From: Lepidostoma basale | Taxonomy: Eukaryota > Arthropoda > Insecta > Trichoptera > Lepidostomatidae | Reading direction: 5' to 3' | Length of the DNA: 64,000 nt | Assembly: GCA_022606425.2 (NCBI GenBank) | Contig: JAHDVF020000732.1 | Location: 124,001-188,000 of the forward strand | Shown: piece after piece, positions 31,352 to 41,670 of the stretch | Numbering within the stretch: the first letter of the stretch is position 1 | Layout of the letters: each line of letters opens with the position of its first letter | The notes under the pieces: model-generated | Told to the model about the DNA's origin: nothing | Seen by the model: the letters and a program-made list of their open reading frames with translations, nothing else | The model's database searches: none | Program-made: the position numbers and the translations under genes

Positions 31352-31492
31352 ATATAACTAACTAACTAACTATCATGCCATCTTCGCGAAGAAGTAGGCA
31401 GAAATAATGGACTGCCACACTTTAACCGATGCGGCAGTCCATCTTTCTCTTTTCGCCCTCGCGGGAGACGCGGTGAGATGGGTTGCGAACCA
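31352..31492 (-). repeat. Composite foldback made of two RTE 3' ends, second copy
   Basis: The + strand reads TAACTAACTAACTAACTATC then ATGCCATCTTCGCGAAG, and continues into GCGGCAGTCCATC and CTCGCGGGAGACGCGGTGAG. It is the reverse of the unit at 29595-29728, with the same order of halves and the same junction region (CGGT-AAAGTGTGGCAG). Confidence 0.65.
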
Positions 31493-31634
31493 ATTTATTA
31501 TATATAGAATATTATATGGAAATGACAAGTTTCACTTTACTGGGATATTATAAAATGACATGACAATGATCTAGCAATGTGAAGTACATGGCTCCAATAA
31601 AAATAGGGAAAAATTCATACTTTTAATTATTGAA

Positions 31635-32020
31635 GATGGGACACAATGGAGTTCTGATTCAATCTCATATGTACGAAAGCGAATCATGCGAATAAATGCG
31701 ATTGAGACGAGCTTCCTTAGACGTATGCGCGGTAAAGCGATGATAATTATGAAAATATCACATCGCCGGTTTGGACATATGGAACGCATGGATGAAGAAA
31801 TAATGGTTAACAAAAGTACACGTTAACAGTATGAATTAAGTGCGGAGTCGAAGAAGATCGAGGAAAACATGGCATGACCAAATTAATCGTATTTTAGAAG
31901 AAGAATCGACGTGCGAGTTTAACTCGCTGTATGAACGTAAAGAAATCTAGAGAGGTTTGTCAGAATTGAGTGGCGCTCCATTCTCTCTACCCACATTTTA
32001 TGAAAAGAGGCGCAATGTTT
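31635..32020 (+). pseudogene. RTE-like subfamily B remnant
   Basis: It includes RINAIETSFLRRMRGKAMII, HRRFGHMERMDEEIMVNKS and RRCASLTRCMNVKKS-like pieces across frameshifts. The 3' end is decayed (CCCACATTTTATGAAAAGAG) and the tandem tail is lost. Confidence 0.75.
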
Positions 32021-32589
32021 TTTTTACAATTTAAATGTAGAAGAACTGAATTCTATTTAAAATTTTCAAAATACAGACGTGTGTTCTGAATCTATTAAAA
32101 AAAAATTGATTATTTATGAGAGTAATCTTATTATTTACTACTGCAAACATCCATGAATCCTACCTCGATATATGAGTATTTTATGCTGAGTTGTTTAAAC
32201 ATTTTTATTGGAGTTGTTTATATATTTAACAACCATAAAATAAAGTCACCAGGGACAAACAAAACGTTCGTTGTGCGCTACACAAAATTTGCTGGCTTGT
32301 ACGTACTCCGTTAGCCACGTAGCATATTTGTGTAGGCGCATACATTTTTAAATGTATGGGTTCACAGGGGCTAGCTCCATCGATTTCGAACAAAGCTGAT
32401 ATTCGTCTTTCTAAATATCACGGGTATTCAAATAAGGGCTGCTTTTCTATTAATAACAAATACCTATTTATATTGTCAATAGATGCTCAGATATGTCAGT
32501 CATTTGGCCATATTACGAAATTTAATTGTGACAAAAATATAAATTTTAATAGCTTTTTGAATACATTGTATTTTCACAACACTTATTTC

Positions 32590-32645
32590 CATTTTTCACA
32601 ACCATGTTTCAGGACATAGAAGCCCTTCCTCACTGTAAATTTTTT
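32590..32645 (-). repeat. H4 repeat, decayed copy
   Basis: The minus strand reads CAGTGAGGAAGGGCTTCTAT then GTCCTGAAACATGG. It aligns with the H4 units at 48473-48650 with core position 3 changed and a mismatch in stem III. Confidence 0.5.
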
Positions 32646-32885
32646 AGCAGTATAAAGAAACAAAATCTTTACTTATATACTAAACGAAAAATGAAAGAGG
32701 GAAGGGAGAAATTAGGTGAGTTGGGTTAATTGAAAATAAGTTAGAATTATGGGAGAGGGGAAACAAATCGAATATCGAATTGAAGTTAAGTTTATTTGGT
32801 TGTTTAAATAATAATTTAAATAAATAAAATCACAAATTTGAAACATCAAGGTTATTAAATGTTTTTATTTTTTAAATGTTTTTAT
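32646..32885. other. AT-rich sequence, nothing recognised
   Basis: A purine-rich patch (GAAAGAGGGAAGGGAGAAAT) is the only notable feature. Confidence 0.4.
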
Positions 32886-32889
32886 CATA

Positions 32890-33029
32890 TCTTCTATGAG
32901 GTGAGAATGTTTACAGTTATTTTGAAATCTTCTATCGTTGAAATTATATATTATATTATTTCAACAATAGAAGATATAGATATAAAAAATATTATTAAAT
33001 AGCTGTAAACATTCTCACCTCATAGAAGA
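32890..33029. repeat. Nested inverted repeats
   Basis: The outer arms are 30 bp with two mismatches (TTCTATGAGGTGAGAATGTT at 32891 against AACATTCTCACCTCATAGAA). A second pair (AATCTTCTATCGTTGAAAT and ATTTCAACAATAGAAGAT) sits inside around an AT core. It is possibly a MITE. No target duplication was identified. Confidence 0.65.
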
Positions 33030-33049
33030 GAAAACAAAACTGCGGATTG

Positions 33050-33262
33050 CAAAATACTGACACACTGTTAATAAATAAACTGATAGACCAAAGATGGACC
33101 AGAAGGGTCGTGGAGTGGAGACCTCGTGAAGATAGAAGAAGTATAGGGAGACCCACACGATGGTCTAATAACATCAGAAAATTTGCGGAAAAGTATGGGG
33201 GAGACCTATGTCCAGCAATGGACGTCATCGGCTGTATACGGTAAAGGTTATTGAATAAATAA
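33050..33262 (+). pseudogene. LINE C-terminal remnant
   Basis: The open frame from 33047 reads LINKLIDQRWTRRVVEWRPR, EDRRSIGRPTRWSNNIRKFA, EKYGGDLCPAMDVIGCIR. The WTRRVxEWRPRxxxRSxGRPxxRW pattern is the well-known tail of insect LINE reverse transcriptases. Only the last 60 or so residues remain. Confidence 0.8.
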
Positions 33263-33339
33263 CGTCTGAAGACATAGCTAGATAATACATAAGAGTATGG
33301 CATTAAAAAAACAGCAGTGCTAGCAATTCATAGAACTTA

Positions 33340-33515
33340 TTAACTAACCATCATGTCATCTTTCCATGGGGATATCCAGAAAAAATGACCTACTATAATG
33401 TTACTTCCTGACATGCTATTCTCTCTATTCCTTAATATTCATACACCGTGTCATGCAGGCACGTGGATTTCTCTGACTCCTACCGTGGCCTCGATTTAAT
33501 ATTTGATGAAATTTT
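33340..33515 (-). pseudogene. RTE-like subfamily A, 3' fragment
   Basis: The + strand starts ATTAACTAACCATCATGTC and then carries TCATACACCGTGTCATGCAG and GACTCCTACCGTGGCC, matching the reversed family 3' end with many substitutions. It is an old copy. Confidence 0.7.
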
Positions 33516-33637
33516 TATAAATGAAAACAACTGTTTTTTTTTCCTCTTTAAGTTTATACTGCTCGACATGTTTGAAAAGTATCACACCTTCTAAATATGT
33601 CGATAAAAATAGACTCGCGAGTGGAAAATAGAGTGTC

Positions 33638-34100
33638 TTCTTCTTCTTCGTCTGCTTTATTTAAGACTGTGTCATGTTATTTCTCTGAGCCTGCTCCTGG
33701 GATGCAGATGTCCAAATGTCTCGCCATCTTTTAGGTGGTCTTCTTGCAGGTCGATTTCCTGTTGGTACTTTATTTGCGGCTATATTTATCACTCTTTCAG
33801 AACATGCTCTTTCCACATGATCTCTCCAGTAGCGTCTTCTCAGTCTTCCCCATCGCACAACATCTTCCACATTGCAGATCTTTCTTATTGTAGAATTTCT
33901 TATTCTTTCTTATTTCTGATGGTGTCAGCTCTCGTTTCTATTCCATATGTCATTATAGAACGTACGCATGTCTTGTATATTCGAATTTTGCTCTCCTTTA
34001 GCATATTTTTATTTTTCCAAACAGCATTTGTCAAGCAACCAGCCACAACGGCGGCCCTGTTTGTAAGTTCACTAACTTCTCCGTATAATCTCCCAGAAAA
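33638..34100 (-). pseudogene. Second RTE-like family, second copy
   Basis: The minus frame 33661-33870 gives MEDVVRWGRLRRRYWRDHVE, RACSERVINIAANKVPTGN and RPARRPPKRWRDIWTSASQE, aligning with EVEDVVRWGRQRRRYWREHV of the copy at 24625. The upstream part continues to the RAAVVAGCL region at about 34060. CTTCTTCTTCG at 33638 is its 3' end. Confidence 0.8.
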
Positions 34101-34184
34101 TAGATTGTATAATTGTTAAAAAAAAATCGTTAATAAAGTTTGTGGGTCATTGTTTTCATAAAATATTTTTATATTATATTACAG

Positions 34185-34330
34185 ACTATTCATCAGGTTT
34201 ACACGTCGAGGAGCTGTTTTTAGCTGCCCGGGATAGGACGTCTACTCTCGGGTGACAATCAACGTGGAGGAGACCTAACAAGACACCGAAAGAACCAGAT
34301 GAAAAATAAGACTCTTGTAAAACTCCTCAC
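34185..34330 (+). other. GC-richer patch with acceptor-like start
   Basis: TTATATTACAG ends at 34184, and the next 22 codons in one frame read SSGLHVEELFLAARDRTSTL before a TGA at 34253. It is apparently unique. It could be a terminal exon or chance. No polyadenylation evidence is convincing. Confidence 0.2.
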
Positions 34331-34619
34331 TAGTATTTTAGTGATACAGAAACGAGATAAACTCTATTTTCTTACTTATTTCACGGTTTTTATATGTTTG
34401 CTCAGAGAGTGAACAATTTTATTCCGTTCCCTTTATTGCCTTCAGTGAAGTAACTCTAATAATGTTTGCATATTTAATAAAATATGTATTGTCTGTGAAA
34501 TCTTTATCTCCTGTTAAATATTGTAACAACCTATTTTATTTCATCCGAATATGATTTAAATACATTACCATAATATTGAATTTGTACCTTTCTAAATTAA
34601 ACGCCGTACCTTAGCAAGT

Positions 34620-34730
34620 TTATCTTTGTGTGTAGAGCCACAATATGGTGGACTGTTTCCGTTTCCGGCCCTTCAGACGCGGGAAGTTGTCATTTCCGGT
34701 CTATGGTTCATAAAGCTGCCGCCAGGGAGG
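34620..34730. other. GC-richer island
   Basis: CCGTTTCCGGCCCTTCAGAC and GCCGCCAGGGAGGAAC stand out from AT-rich flanks. The 75-codon opening across it has no motif. Confidence 0.25.
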
Positions 34731-34734
34731 AACT

Positions 34735-35435
34735 GTTTTACACTAATCTGTTTTACATCCAATACAGTCAAATATTGTTCACGTTTAACGGATTCACAAT
34801 TTTAATTCTAAATAAGACAAGTTTGAGTTCAAATAAGGGCAAACTTCTTTTCTAAACTTACGTTATAGATTCATTCTAGGATTCGGTATGGTTTCTTCAT
34901 CATATAACACGACGTTGCTCTTTGGGGAATGTAATAAATATTATTTCCCGGAATAAAACATTACGTATTATAATGAAAAGTATAACAAGGATAAGAAAAT
35001 AAAAATGCGTATTTTATGCATTGGAAAAAAAAATAGAAATTTGAATCCTCTATTTAAATACCATTAACATTAGATATTAACTATAGATGATTAAGTCAAA
35101 GTGTATTTCATGGAAATCACATATATGTCTTGCTAGTGCAAATCCTAACATTAAATAATTCAGGTTTGATCATTACAAAGGTGCCAAATATCAAAAAAGT
35201 TAAAAATGAATTTTTATTCCAAAATGGTATCAAAATAGAAGCTAATAACTATGAATAATATAGTTTTGCTCAAATTTCAACCTAAATATGCCACCTATGC
35301 TACATGACACAGGTTACAATTATCTTTTTTTTATCTTTTTGATGGTTAATGTTTAAACCCCTTAGCACCTTTGAAACAACCAACTTTCAACTCTCGAGTT
35401 AGGGGTAACATATTACTACAATATAATTACCCATT
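34735..35435. other. AT-rich sequence, nothing recognised
   Basis: No repeat family member, RNA gene or exon is seen. Confidence 0.4.
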
Positions 35436-35439
35436 TATA

Positions 35440-35912
35440 AGCGAGAATGGCCATTCACAATGGAGTTCTGGTCCCAATCCTTATGTTTGAAGCGAAGCAT
35501 GGAACTGGCAGATGAAGGATGAGAGCAGAATAAATGCGGTAGAGATGAGGTCCTTAAGACGTCTGTGTAGTGAAACGATTTACGTATTATGAACAAAATT
35601 ATGAAAGGATAACTGCGTTGGTTCGGACATATGGAGCACATAGATGGAGAAAGAATGGTTAAGAAAGTATACGTTAATGATGTAAATGGAGTACGGAGTT
35701 GAGGCAGACCGAGGAAAACATGGCATGACCAAATTGATTTAATTTTAAAGGTTGGTCATGTTAGAAGTCGGAAGGATCGACGTGCGTGTATGAATCGTTG
35801 TATGAATATGGAGGAATCTAGAGAGGTGTGTCAGGATAGAGTGGTGTGGCGGTCCATTCTATCGGCCTACCCCTACGGGGAAACGGCGTGATGTTTTTTT
35901 GTTTGTTTTTAA
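35440..35912 (+). pseudogene. RTE-like subfamily B remnant
   Basis: AGCGAAGCATGGAACTGGC opens the family region. INAVEMRSLRRLC and the nucleotide word GTTAATGATGTAAATGGAGT follow. A 40-bp deletion removes part of the YDRISNADI region near 35580. The end is CTACGGGGAAACGGCGTGAT, then T-rich DNA with GTTTGTTTG replacing the (GTT)n tail. Confidence 0.8.
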
Positions 35913-36019
35913 AAAGAACTAGTATATTTTTTTTGTTTTCATTAATATGTATATAAAATCATTGTTCAAGTAACAATAAATAGTTTTTTCAGCAAATCTA
36001 TGTTGGGTTTCTTTTTAGA

Positions 36020-36345
36020 CAGGATATTATATTTTTTCCTGTAATGAAGAAGTCCAGCTTTCTCTCTTTGGTGATCGTCGGCCTTCTGGAGTCTCGCGCA
36101 TCGTGATTTTGGGAATTCTCGCTGGATCCATCCTCCTAATGTGACCCCCCTCTTATCCCTCCCCTCCCATCTCTTAGGTTTGGATTTTACCCACGATAGG
36201 TCTAAATGTTTTTATTTCTGCTGTTCTAAGGAGATGTTTGGTTATGCACAGTGTCTGCTCTTGCTTCGATTCTGTGAGCATTATGGGACCTGATGTATGT
36301 ATTGTAGATCCTGTTTTTACTTTCCACTAGCATATGCTTATTATC
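36020..36345 (-). pseudogene. Second RTE-like family, decayed copy
   Basis: GAAGTCCAGCTTTCTCTCTT and GTGATCGTCGGCCTTCTGG correspond to GAACTCCAGCTTTCTCTCCA and TTCCTGGTCGGCG in the copy at 24625. The remainder (TGCTCTTGCTTCGATTCTGT, ATTGTAGATCC) follows the same order with several gaps. Confidence 0.6.
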
Positions 36346-36634
36346 CCTAACAATCTATAAATAATTTTCGAGTTTCATTTAAATTTTTTTATAAATTTAA
36401 AAAGAATAACATACTTCTTAAAAATATCTTCACAATTTGGACTTCCACTTCTAAAAAATAATTTAATCATTTGATTTTTGTTAAAACAAGTTATTTATAA
36501 CTTCAAATATGAACGTGAATAAGAATTTCTTTTGTGTTTTTTAAACGTTTGTGTATATTTTAATATGAATGTTTTTTGATATCATAAATTCAGTATAAGA
36601 ATACATTTAAATGGCTTATTTATCTTTGTTGCAG

Positions 36635-36675
36635 ATTTCTGGTGAAGAAAGTCAAGAAGTTTGGTGAACATATTG
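36635..36675 (+). CDS. Candidate 41-bp micro-exon, unknown gene
   Basis: TATTTATCTTTGTTGCAG is a good acceptor with a pyrimidine tract, and GTAAGAAT follows as a near-consensus donor. Only one of three frames is open: FLVKKVKKFGEHI, with the first base finishing a codon (phase 2 entry) and the last base starting one (phase 1 exit). No repeat copy of this word exists in the window. The other two frames contain TGA. A 41-bp open frame is weak evidence by itself, and the peptide matches nothing I can name. No clear neighbour exon fits on the 5' side. Confidence 0.35.
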
Positions 36676-36699
36676 GTAAGAATTTTCCGCCTGTCTATA

Positions 36700-37195
36700 T
36701 GAGATTTCTTTGACGTTTAATAATATCCAAAATTCTTTGATGGATTGAGAAATTTTTTGTGAATGTGTTCAATATAAGTATATTCATATTTGTACCAAAG
36801 ATTACTCACAATTCAAAATTGCTCTTAACCGCAATATTTATGTTTCACTTTATACCTTATTTTATATATATTTAAAACAAAATGAGTTCAAATTCGAAAT
36901 CGTATATTATTATTCACTTTTTCCGTTTTCCTATTTTTGGTTCTTTTCTTATTATTATATACTTTTAACTCATGAAATAAAAATGTACTTTTTACCGAAT
37001 TTCTGTGATGTCAAACATCATCAGAATAAATATAAATAGAATTTTTTATCAACTCAAAAATCCTTTGAATGAATTGTACGTTCATGTGAAATGATCGTCT
37101 TACATGGCTCATTAATTACAAAACGAGGTATACACTAAAATTCCTAATGCAGTATATGTATGAAGACACGAGTTAAAAATGTCCACTTGAACGTA
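36700..37195. other. AT-rich sequence with a short hairpin
   Basis: GATGTCAAACATC at 37008-37020 is a small hairpin next to ATCAGAATAAAT. See the rejected list for why I do not call it a ribozyme. There is nothing else. Confidence 0.4.
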
Positions 37196-37199
37196 AATA

Positions 37200-37570
37200 A
37201 TGATTCCAGTAAATACAGTTCAACGAACGCTAAGATAAATGAACATTATGTCTCTCGAATGGGTGGCAAAATAACGTGTGAACAATTATCTATTCGTCTG
37301 TGAAATTCAACTAATTTCGAGAGCTTTGAGCTTATTTTTAAAGCGTTCGCAGATGATCACAGGTGGCCGGTGTAATGTGATTTGCGGCTCACGAGGATGA
37401 TGAGTGGATGAGGCTTTGATGTATTACCATAACAGTAACCCTATTGAGGAAATCCTTTGACAAGGGCTTGAACCCGATCCTGCCGGATGGATAACACGGG
37501 CAATAGACCAGATGAACTGTTTCACAGGCAATTAGGACGCTTCAGGGGACACTGTTAAAACGGGCCTTGT
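37200..37570. other. GC-richer island, possible conserved non-coding element
   Basis: This long apparently unique block includes GAATGGGTGGCAAAATAACG, GATGATCACAGGTGGCCGG, AACCCGATCCTGCCGGATGG and CAGGGGACACTGTTAAAACG. There is no open frame. It lies about 530 bp downstream of the candidate micro-exon, so it might be an intronic control element if that exon is real. Confidence 0.35.
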
Positions 37571-38160
37571 TGATTTTATTATTAGAATTGTTTTTGTGTG
37601 CCTACCAACAGATTCCGGATTTAGTGATCCGTTTTTAAACAAATCCTGTTACGCTTTGTGGACATATAGAAATATCATTGTTTTAATCATAAATACGAAA
37701 AAATATTTATAAATACTATTTTCGAGTATTTAATCAGTTATACATTTTTATGACTCTTATATGTAAATATTGTATATCCATTCCATGATTAAATCCATCA
37801 GAAATGAAAAGTAAGTACATAATGTAAAAGAATTCGAAATTTGTAGGGACAAATCACACTGTAAGTTTGTCAAGAGAGAAGAATAAGGCAATCAATTTTT
37901 TCAGGCGACCATTTATCATTAGTCTATGCTCGTATATCAAATATCTATTATTTTTATATATAATAATTAAAAAATTTAACAGAAATATAACATTTCAACA
38001 GCATTTAAACAACTTTAAAAAATTCTTCTATACACAACATACTTTGTGTTGTTATGATGGTTTATTTAATTTTTTTCTTTTTTATACACTTTGTATACCC
38101 AACACAAACAAAAAAAAACTGAATAGAAATATTTAAACAACTGATTCAATTCAGATAGCC
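37571..38160. other. AT-rich sequence with a dispersed short repeat
   Basis: CTTTGTGTTGTTATGATGG and TTTTATACACTTTGTATACC (38041-38100) are related to the foldback at 20115-20265. The 89-codon opening 37867-38136 runs through it, is rich in F, N and K, and is likely spurious. Confidence 0.4.
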
Positions 38161-38164
38161 TTCA

Positions 38165-38355
38165 AGAGTTTTAGCTTGCTTGATGATGTGCCTTTTGCTC
38201 CCAGCAGTCCATTTAACCCGACTTAGCCAGATTAGTCAAAACATTACCCATTAGGCGCTTTACACTTTCCTAAAGCTCTGACTCCGACTAGTCTTGGCGC
38301 GTACAAGGTCTTTATTGCTCTAGTCTATTCGGCTCGGCATACGCGACCAAACTAT
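38165..38355. other. GC-richer island
   Basis: GCTCCCAGCAGTCCATTTAA, GGCGCGTACAAGGTC and GGCTCGGCATACGCGACC mark it. It is apparently unique and non-coding. Confidence 0.25.
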
Positions 38356-38404
38356 GCCATGTACAATAAAATATTATGTCTTTATGTTTATTTCAAAATA
38401 AACT

Positions 38405-39040
38405 TAATGTACTAACAAACTAACAAACCATCACGCCGTCTCCCCGAAGGGGTAGGCAGAAATAATGGACTGCCACACTTGTCTTTCCTGACATATTTCT
38501 ATTGCTCGCGCGTCGATTTCTCTGACCTCTCACATGGCCGACATTCAATATGTGATTAATTTGATCGTGCCACGTTTTCCTCGGTCTTCCTTTATTTTTG
38601 GTTCCATTTACATAGTTTACATATACTTTTTTTACCATTCTTTCTTCAATTATTCTTTCCGTGTGTCCAAACCATCTTAATGACCCTTTAATTATTTTGT
38701 TCAAAACACCATTTTTCGCACCGCATTCACTTCTTATATTTTCATTCGACACACTATCATACACAGAGTATCCACACATTCGTCTAAGAGATCTCGTTTC
38801 TACTGCATTTATTATACTTTCATCCTTCTTTTGCCAGTACCATGGTTCGCATTAAGTCCTTCTCCACTCGCCCAATATCCTTCTCCTCTTGTAAACATAC
38901 TACCTAAATACACGAACTCATCTACTTGCTCCAAATTTTCACCATTCACGCTAATGTTGCAGACTGTCATAATTTCTTCTTTTTCAAAAATCATAACCTT
39001 GGACTTATTAACATTCTTCATCAGATCATTTCCCATGTAC
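38405..39040 (-). pseudogene. RTE-like subfamily A, longest copy
   Basis: The tail on the minus strand is GTTTGTTAGTTTGTTAG after GGGGAGACGGCGTGATGG. Going upstream the frame gives RMIEERMVKKVYVNYVNGTK-like sequence, RRMCGYSVYDSVSNENIRSE and, after a junction near 38840, VNKSKVMIFEKEEIMTVCNI and SVNGENLEQVDEFVYLGSMF. The last block is the end of the RT palm/thumb region. Some 90 bp between GEGLNAN and the GTGKRRM region are missing, an internal deletion. It still lacks the catalytic RT core. Confidence 0.85.
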
Positions 39041-39179
39041 TATGTATTATGCTTAAAAAAATCTCGTCGAAATATCTTTCTTCATTATATTATAGTTTGA
39101 ATAAACAATGAATGCATGGCAAGACGTCGATTTTTTTTAAAATAAATATATATATTTTGTGCTTTAAAGTCTAGGGGGT

Positions 39180-39335
39180 TATTTGTATACAGACGCGGTG
39201 GGACCTAATTGGAAAAATAGTCACGTTCCAGTTAAGGGGTGAAACGTAAAAACCCGCAGCCCCTAACAATATACTCCACGGGACTCTTGACTAGGGCTAC
39301 TTGTTCCCTTTTTTCAAGACCGAAATCTCCTCATT
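39180..39335. other. GC-richer island
   Basis: CGGTGGGACCTAATTGG, CGTTCCAGTTAAGGGGTG and CCCGCAGCCCCTAAC form an apparently unique patch. Confidence 0.25.
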
Positions 39336-39495
39336 ATTTTAGGAAAGACTCCTTTGAGAACCTCGCGATAGCTTTTTTATCTGCACAAACAAAATGTAAT
39401 TACTTAGCACAACTCACGAATACAATGATTTTACAATTACGCGAGGAAAATTAATCATAAATTATTGTAAATGTCAAACTTTTTTTTAGATAATT

Positions 39496-39668
39496 CTTTG
39501 GTTTAGCCGAAACACTGTTATACTTCAACATTATTTAATATTTTAATTTGAAACACTGTTATTATACGAAGTCACAGAAGCATCAATTGTTTGTAACATC
39601 TAATGATGCCAACATAGGTTGGCGAAACAGCTGTTGCGACAATCTGATAAAAATAAGTATTATAGTTA
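39496..39668 (+). repeat. H1 repeat, copy D, core mutated
   Basis: The right arm at 39591-39650 has CTAATGA (G5 to A), T, a perfect 8-bp-capable GCCAAC-ATAG-GTTGGC stem II (39608-39623), GAAAC (39624-39628), ACAGCTGT and T. Stem I pairs TTGT with ACAA. The change at G5 should abolish cleavage. The left end carries the reversed H1 flank (TTTAGCCGAAACACTG), so both flanks belong to the repeat. Confidence 0.75.
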
Positions 39669-39737
39669 TACGTTTAATAAGTGTTTCAAATTTAAACATT
39701 TAATATGTTTATAATCTTTATATGTTATATAATTAAT

Positions 39738-39832
39738 ACGAATAAAAACGTCGGTTTTCTAGAAGTTTTATTATATTTTTACGGGAATGACATGTTTTGC
39801 CCTTGAAAGGCATTATCAAATGTCATATGTTA
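39738..39832 (-). repeat. H2 repeat, reversed copy
   Basis: The minus strand reads TTGATAA (39813-39819), T, GCCTT-TCA-AGGGC, AAAAC, ATGTC. The tail matches H2 (CTAGAAAACCGACG, TTTATTCGTATTA). Confidence 0.7.
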
Positions 39833-39834
39833 AG

Positions 39835-40635
39835 TTTATAATCTTTAACATGTTTTGTAAGCTGAACTATTTGTATGAAAGTGAACATTAGTTAATTGAG
39901 CGTTAGTCATTAGGGTATTTCCTGAATGGGAAATCATAAATTTAGGATATTTCCTGAATGGATTTGATTCCAAGTATTTCATTAATTTTATTCTCTCCAA
40001 GTAAAACTGTATTTAAAATTATAAAAATCTTATTGATTTTATAACCATTCCTTGCAAATTCGATCATTCAGTTTAAAACAAAATGTTTCATTTACAGTTT
40101 CTGGCAAATACCATCCTATTATTAACATTAAGTTAAAATATTTTAAAATAAATTAAATCCTAAATGTATTTTGTTCTAACTCCACAATATTGAGTTTTTT
40201 AATGCTACCAACCAGTTTTACTCTAAGATTCACCAGGGTAGCAAAATAAACTAATATTTTTAACATCTTAAAAGGGAGGGGTAGAGAGTATATAAATAAC
40301 GATAACGACCCTTTCTGGGGTCTAACGGGTCTCCTTTTTACCCTTCACATTTGAAATATTTATAAATAGATGTTTACATTGTTGATTTTTTCATTTGGTT
40401 TGTTACCATTAGAAAGAAACTAGTTGAAGTGGTCTAAAATGTGTAAAATATTTTATTCATTACTAAAAATGTCACACCACAAATAAAGTACTTCATACGA
40501 AAGTATAAAACATATTTATTAAAAAAGGAGGTCGGAGTTTACACAAAACAAGCTTTTTTTAATTTAAAATATATAAATCAATTAAACTGAATAATTTTCA
40601 CCGTTGGTAGCAATATGTTTTTTGGGATCTTAGGA
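39835..40635. other. AT-rich sequence, one small richer patch
   Basis: 40265-40350 (GGGAGGGGTAGAGAG, GACCCTTTCTGGGGTCTAAC) is richer in GC. There is nothing else. Confidence 0.35.
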
Positions 40636-40639
40636 AAAT

Positions 40640-40705
40640 CCGTGTATCTCATCTTTTTGGACTGACGGCGACGTTTCGAAGATCGTTGCAATCTCCATAT
40701 GTGGT
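40640..40705 (-). repeat. H6 foldback repeat, single arm
   Basis: The minus strand reads GGAGATTGCAACGATCTTC then GAAACGTCG. GAAAC followed by the palindrome ACGT and C keeps hammerhead order, but the core is CACATA. It is related to 43000-43135. Confidence 0.5.
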
Positions 40706-40709
40706 TATA

Positions 40710-41435
40710 TGGAATAAATTGAATTCCATAGACCGTATATTATTTCATTCCTATCCTGAAAAAATGTAACACTAAGGCATATAGGGCCCATTTTTTTTTA
40801 AGTGTATAACAATATATTTTTCCAATTAAATAAATAACTTGAATTGATCAATCTAAAAGCGTACTAATGTTTTTTTTAAACTTTCAGTTAACATTATTTG
40901 AATTATGCGGAATATTTCAAATAAAATTAAAATATGGAGTCATCATTGATTTAAATATTGCAAGACTTCAGAGTGTGAAATATTGTCGAATATATTTTGA
41001 AATTAATTGTATTTATAGGATAAAACGCCTACGTCTACACGTGTGAGAATATTCCAATTGACAACCAACGCAAGTATATTTTTAGTATTATTTTCACCTA
41101 TAATTCTCTAGAATTGTTTTTCAAATATGGAATTGTTATTTAATTTAGATTAGAAGGTATTCTGTTTATCGGATTTTTATAAACTAATCTTGTTTTATCT
41201 CTATGATATTTTCACACATATACTGTGTACATTAATGTACCTATGTGTATCAAAATCGGATTTATTCTGGGTGAGATAGTTCTATTAATAGAATAAAATA
41301 ACCTTTAACACCTATACGAATTGTTTATCTCTTCCAAAAATAAGATTTAGTTATAATTTAAACAGAAATATTTTACAAGATAAGAGATTGTCAGTACTTT
41401 ATTTTAGCAGTTTATTAGGGCTGTGTATTTTCATA
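40710..41435. other. AT-rich sequence, nothing recognised
   Basis: No repeat family member, exon or RNA gene is seen. Confidence 0.4.
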
Positions 41436-41439
41436 TGTA

Positions 41440-41670
41440 TTAAGGGAGGAAGCCTCTGTACTTCCCCACCTTTAATCATTAATCTCACTCCTCCACCTGT
41501 CTCTCATCCATCTCCGAAATTCTCTCATCCGTGGTCATCCATTTCCTTCCGCAAGAACGACGAAACGATCGAATCACAACGTTGTTAGGGGCAGTCATCA
41601 ACCCTCGTATCCCAACATTCACCTTTATTAGGAAAAATACAATACCCAACCGCTTAGGCATTAGAAACCG
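41440..41670. other. GC-richer island
   Basis: CTTCCCCACCTTTAATCATT, CACTCCTCCACCTGTCTCTC and CGACGAAACGATCGAATCAC. It is apparently unique. The 66-codon opening across it is composition-driven. Confidence 0.3.

Noticed and set aside
33047..33244. Small host protein (65 codons)
   Set aside because: WTRRVVEWRPRxDRRSxGRP is a standard LINE reverse-transcriptase tail, 5'-truncated.
36985..37032. CTGATGATG...GAAATTCGG on the minus strand as another hammerhead
   Set aside because: The core is inside its own competing hairpin (GATGT/ACATC), no stem II of proper register forms, and stem III has no self-complementarity.
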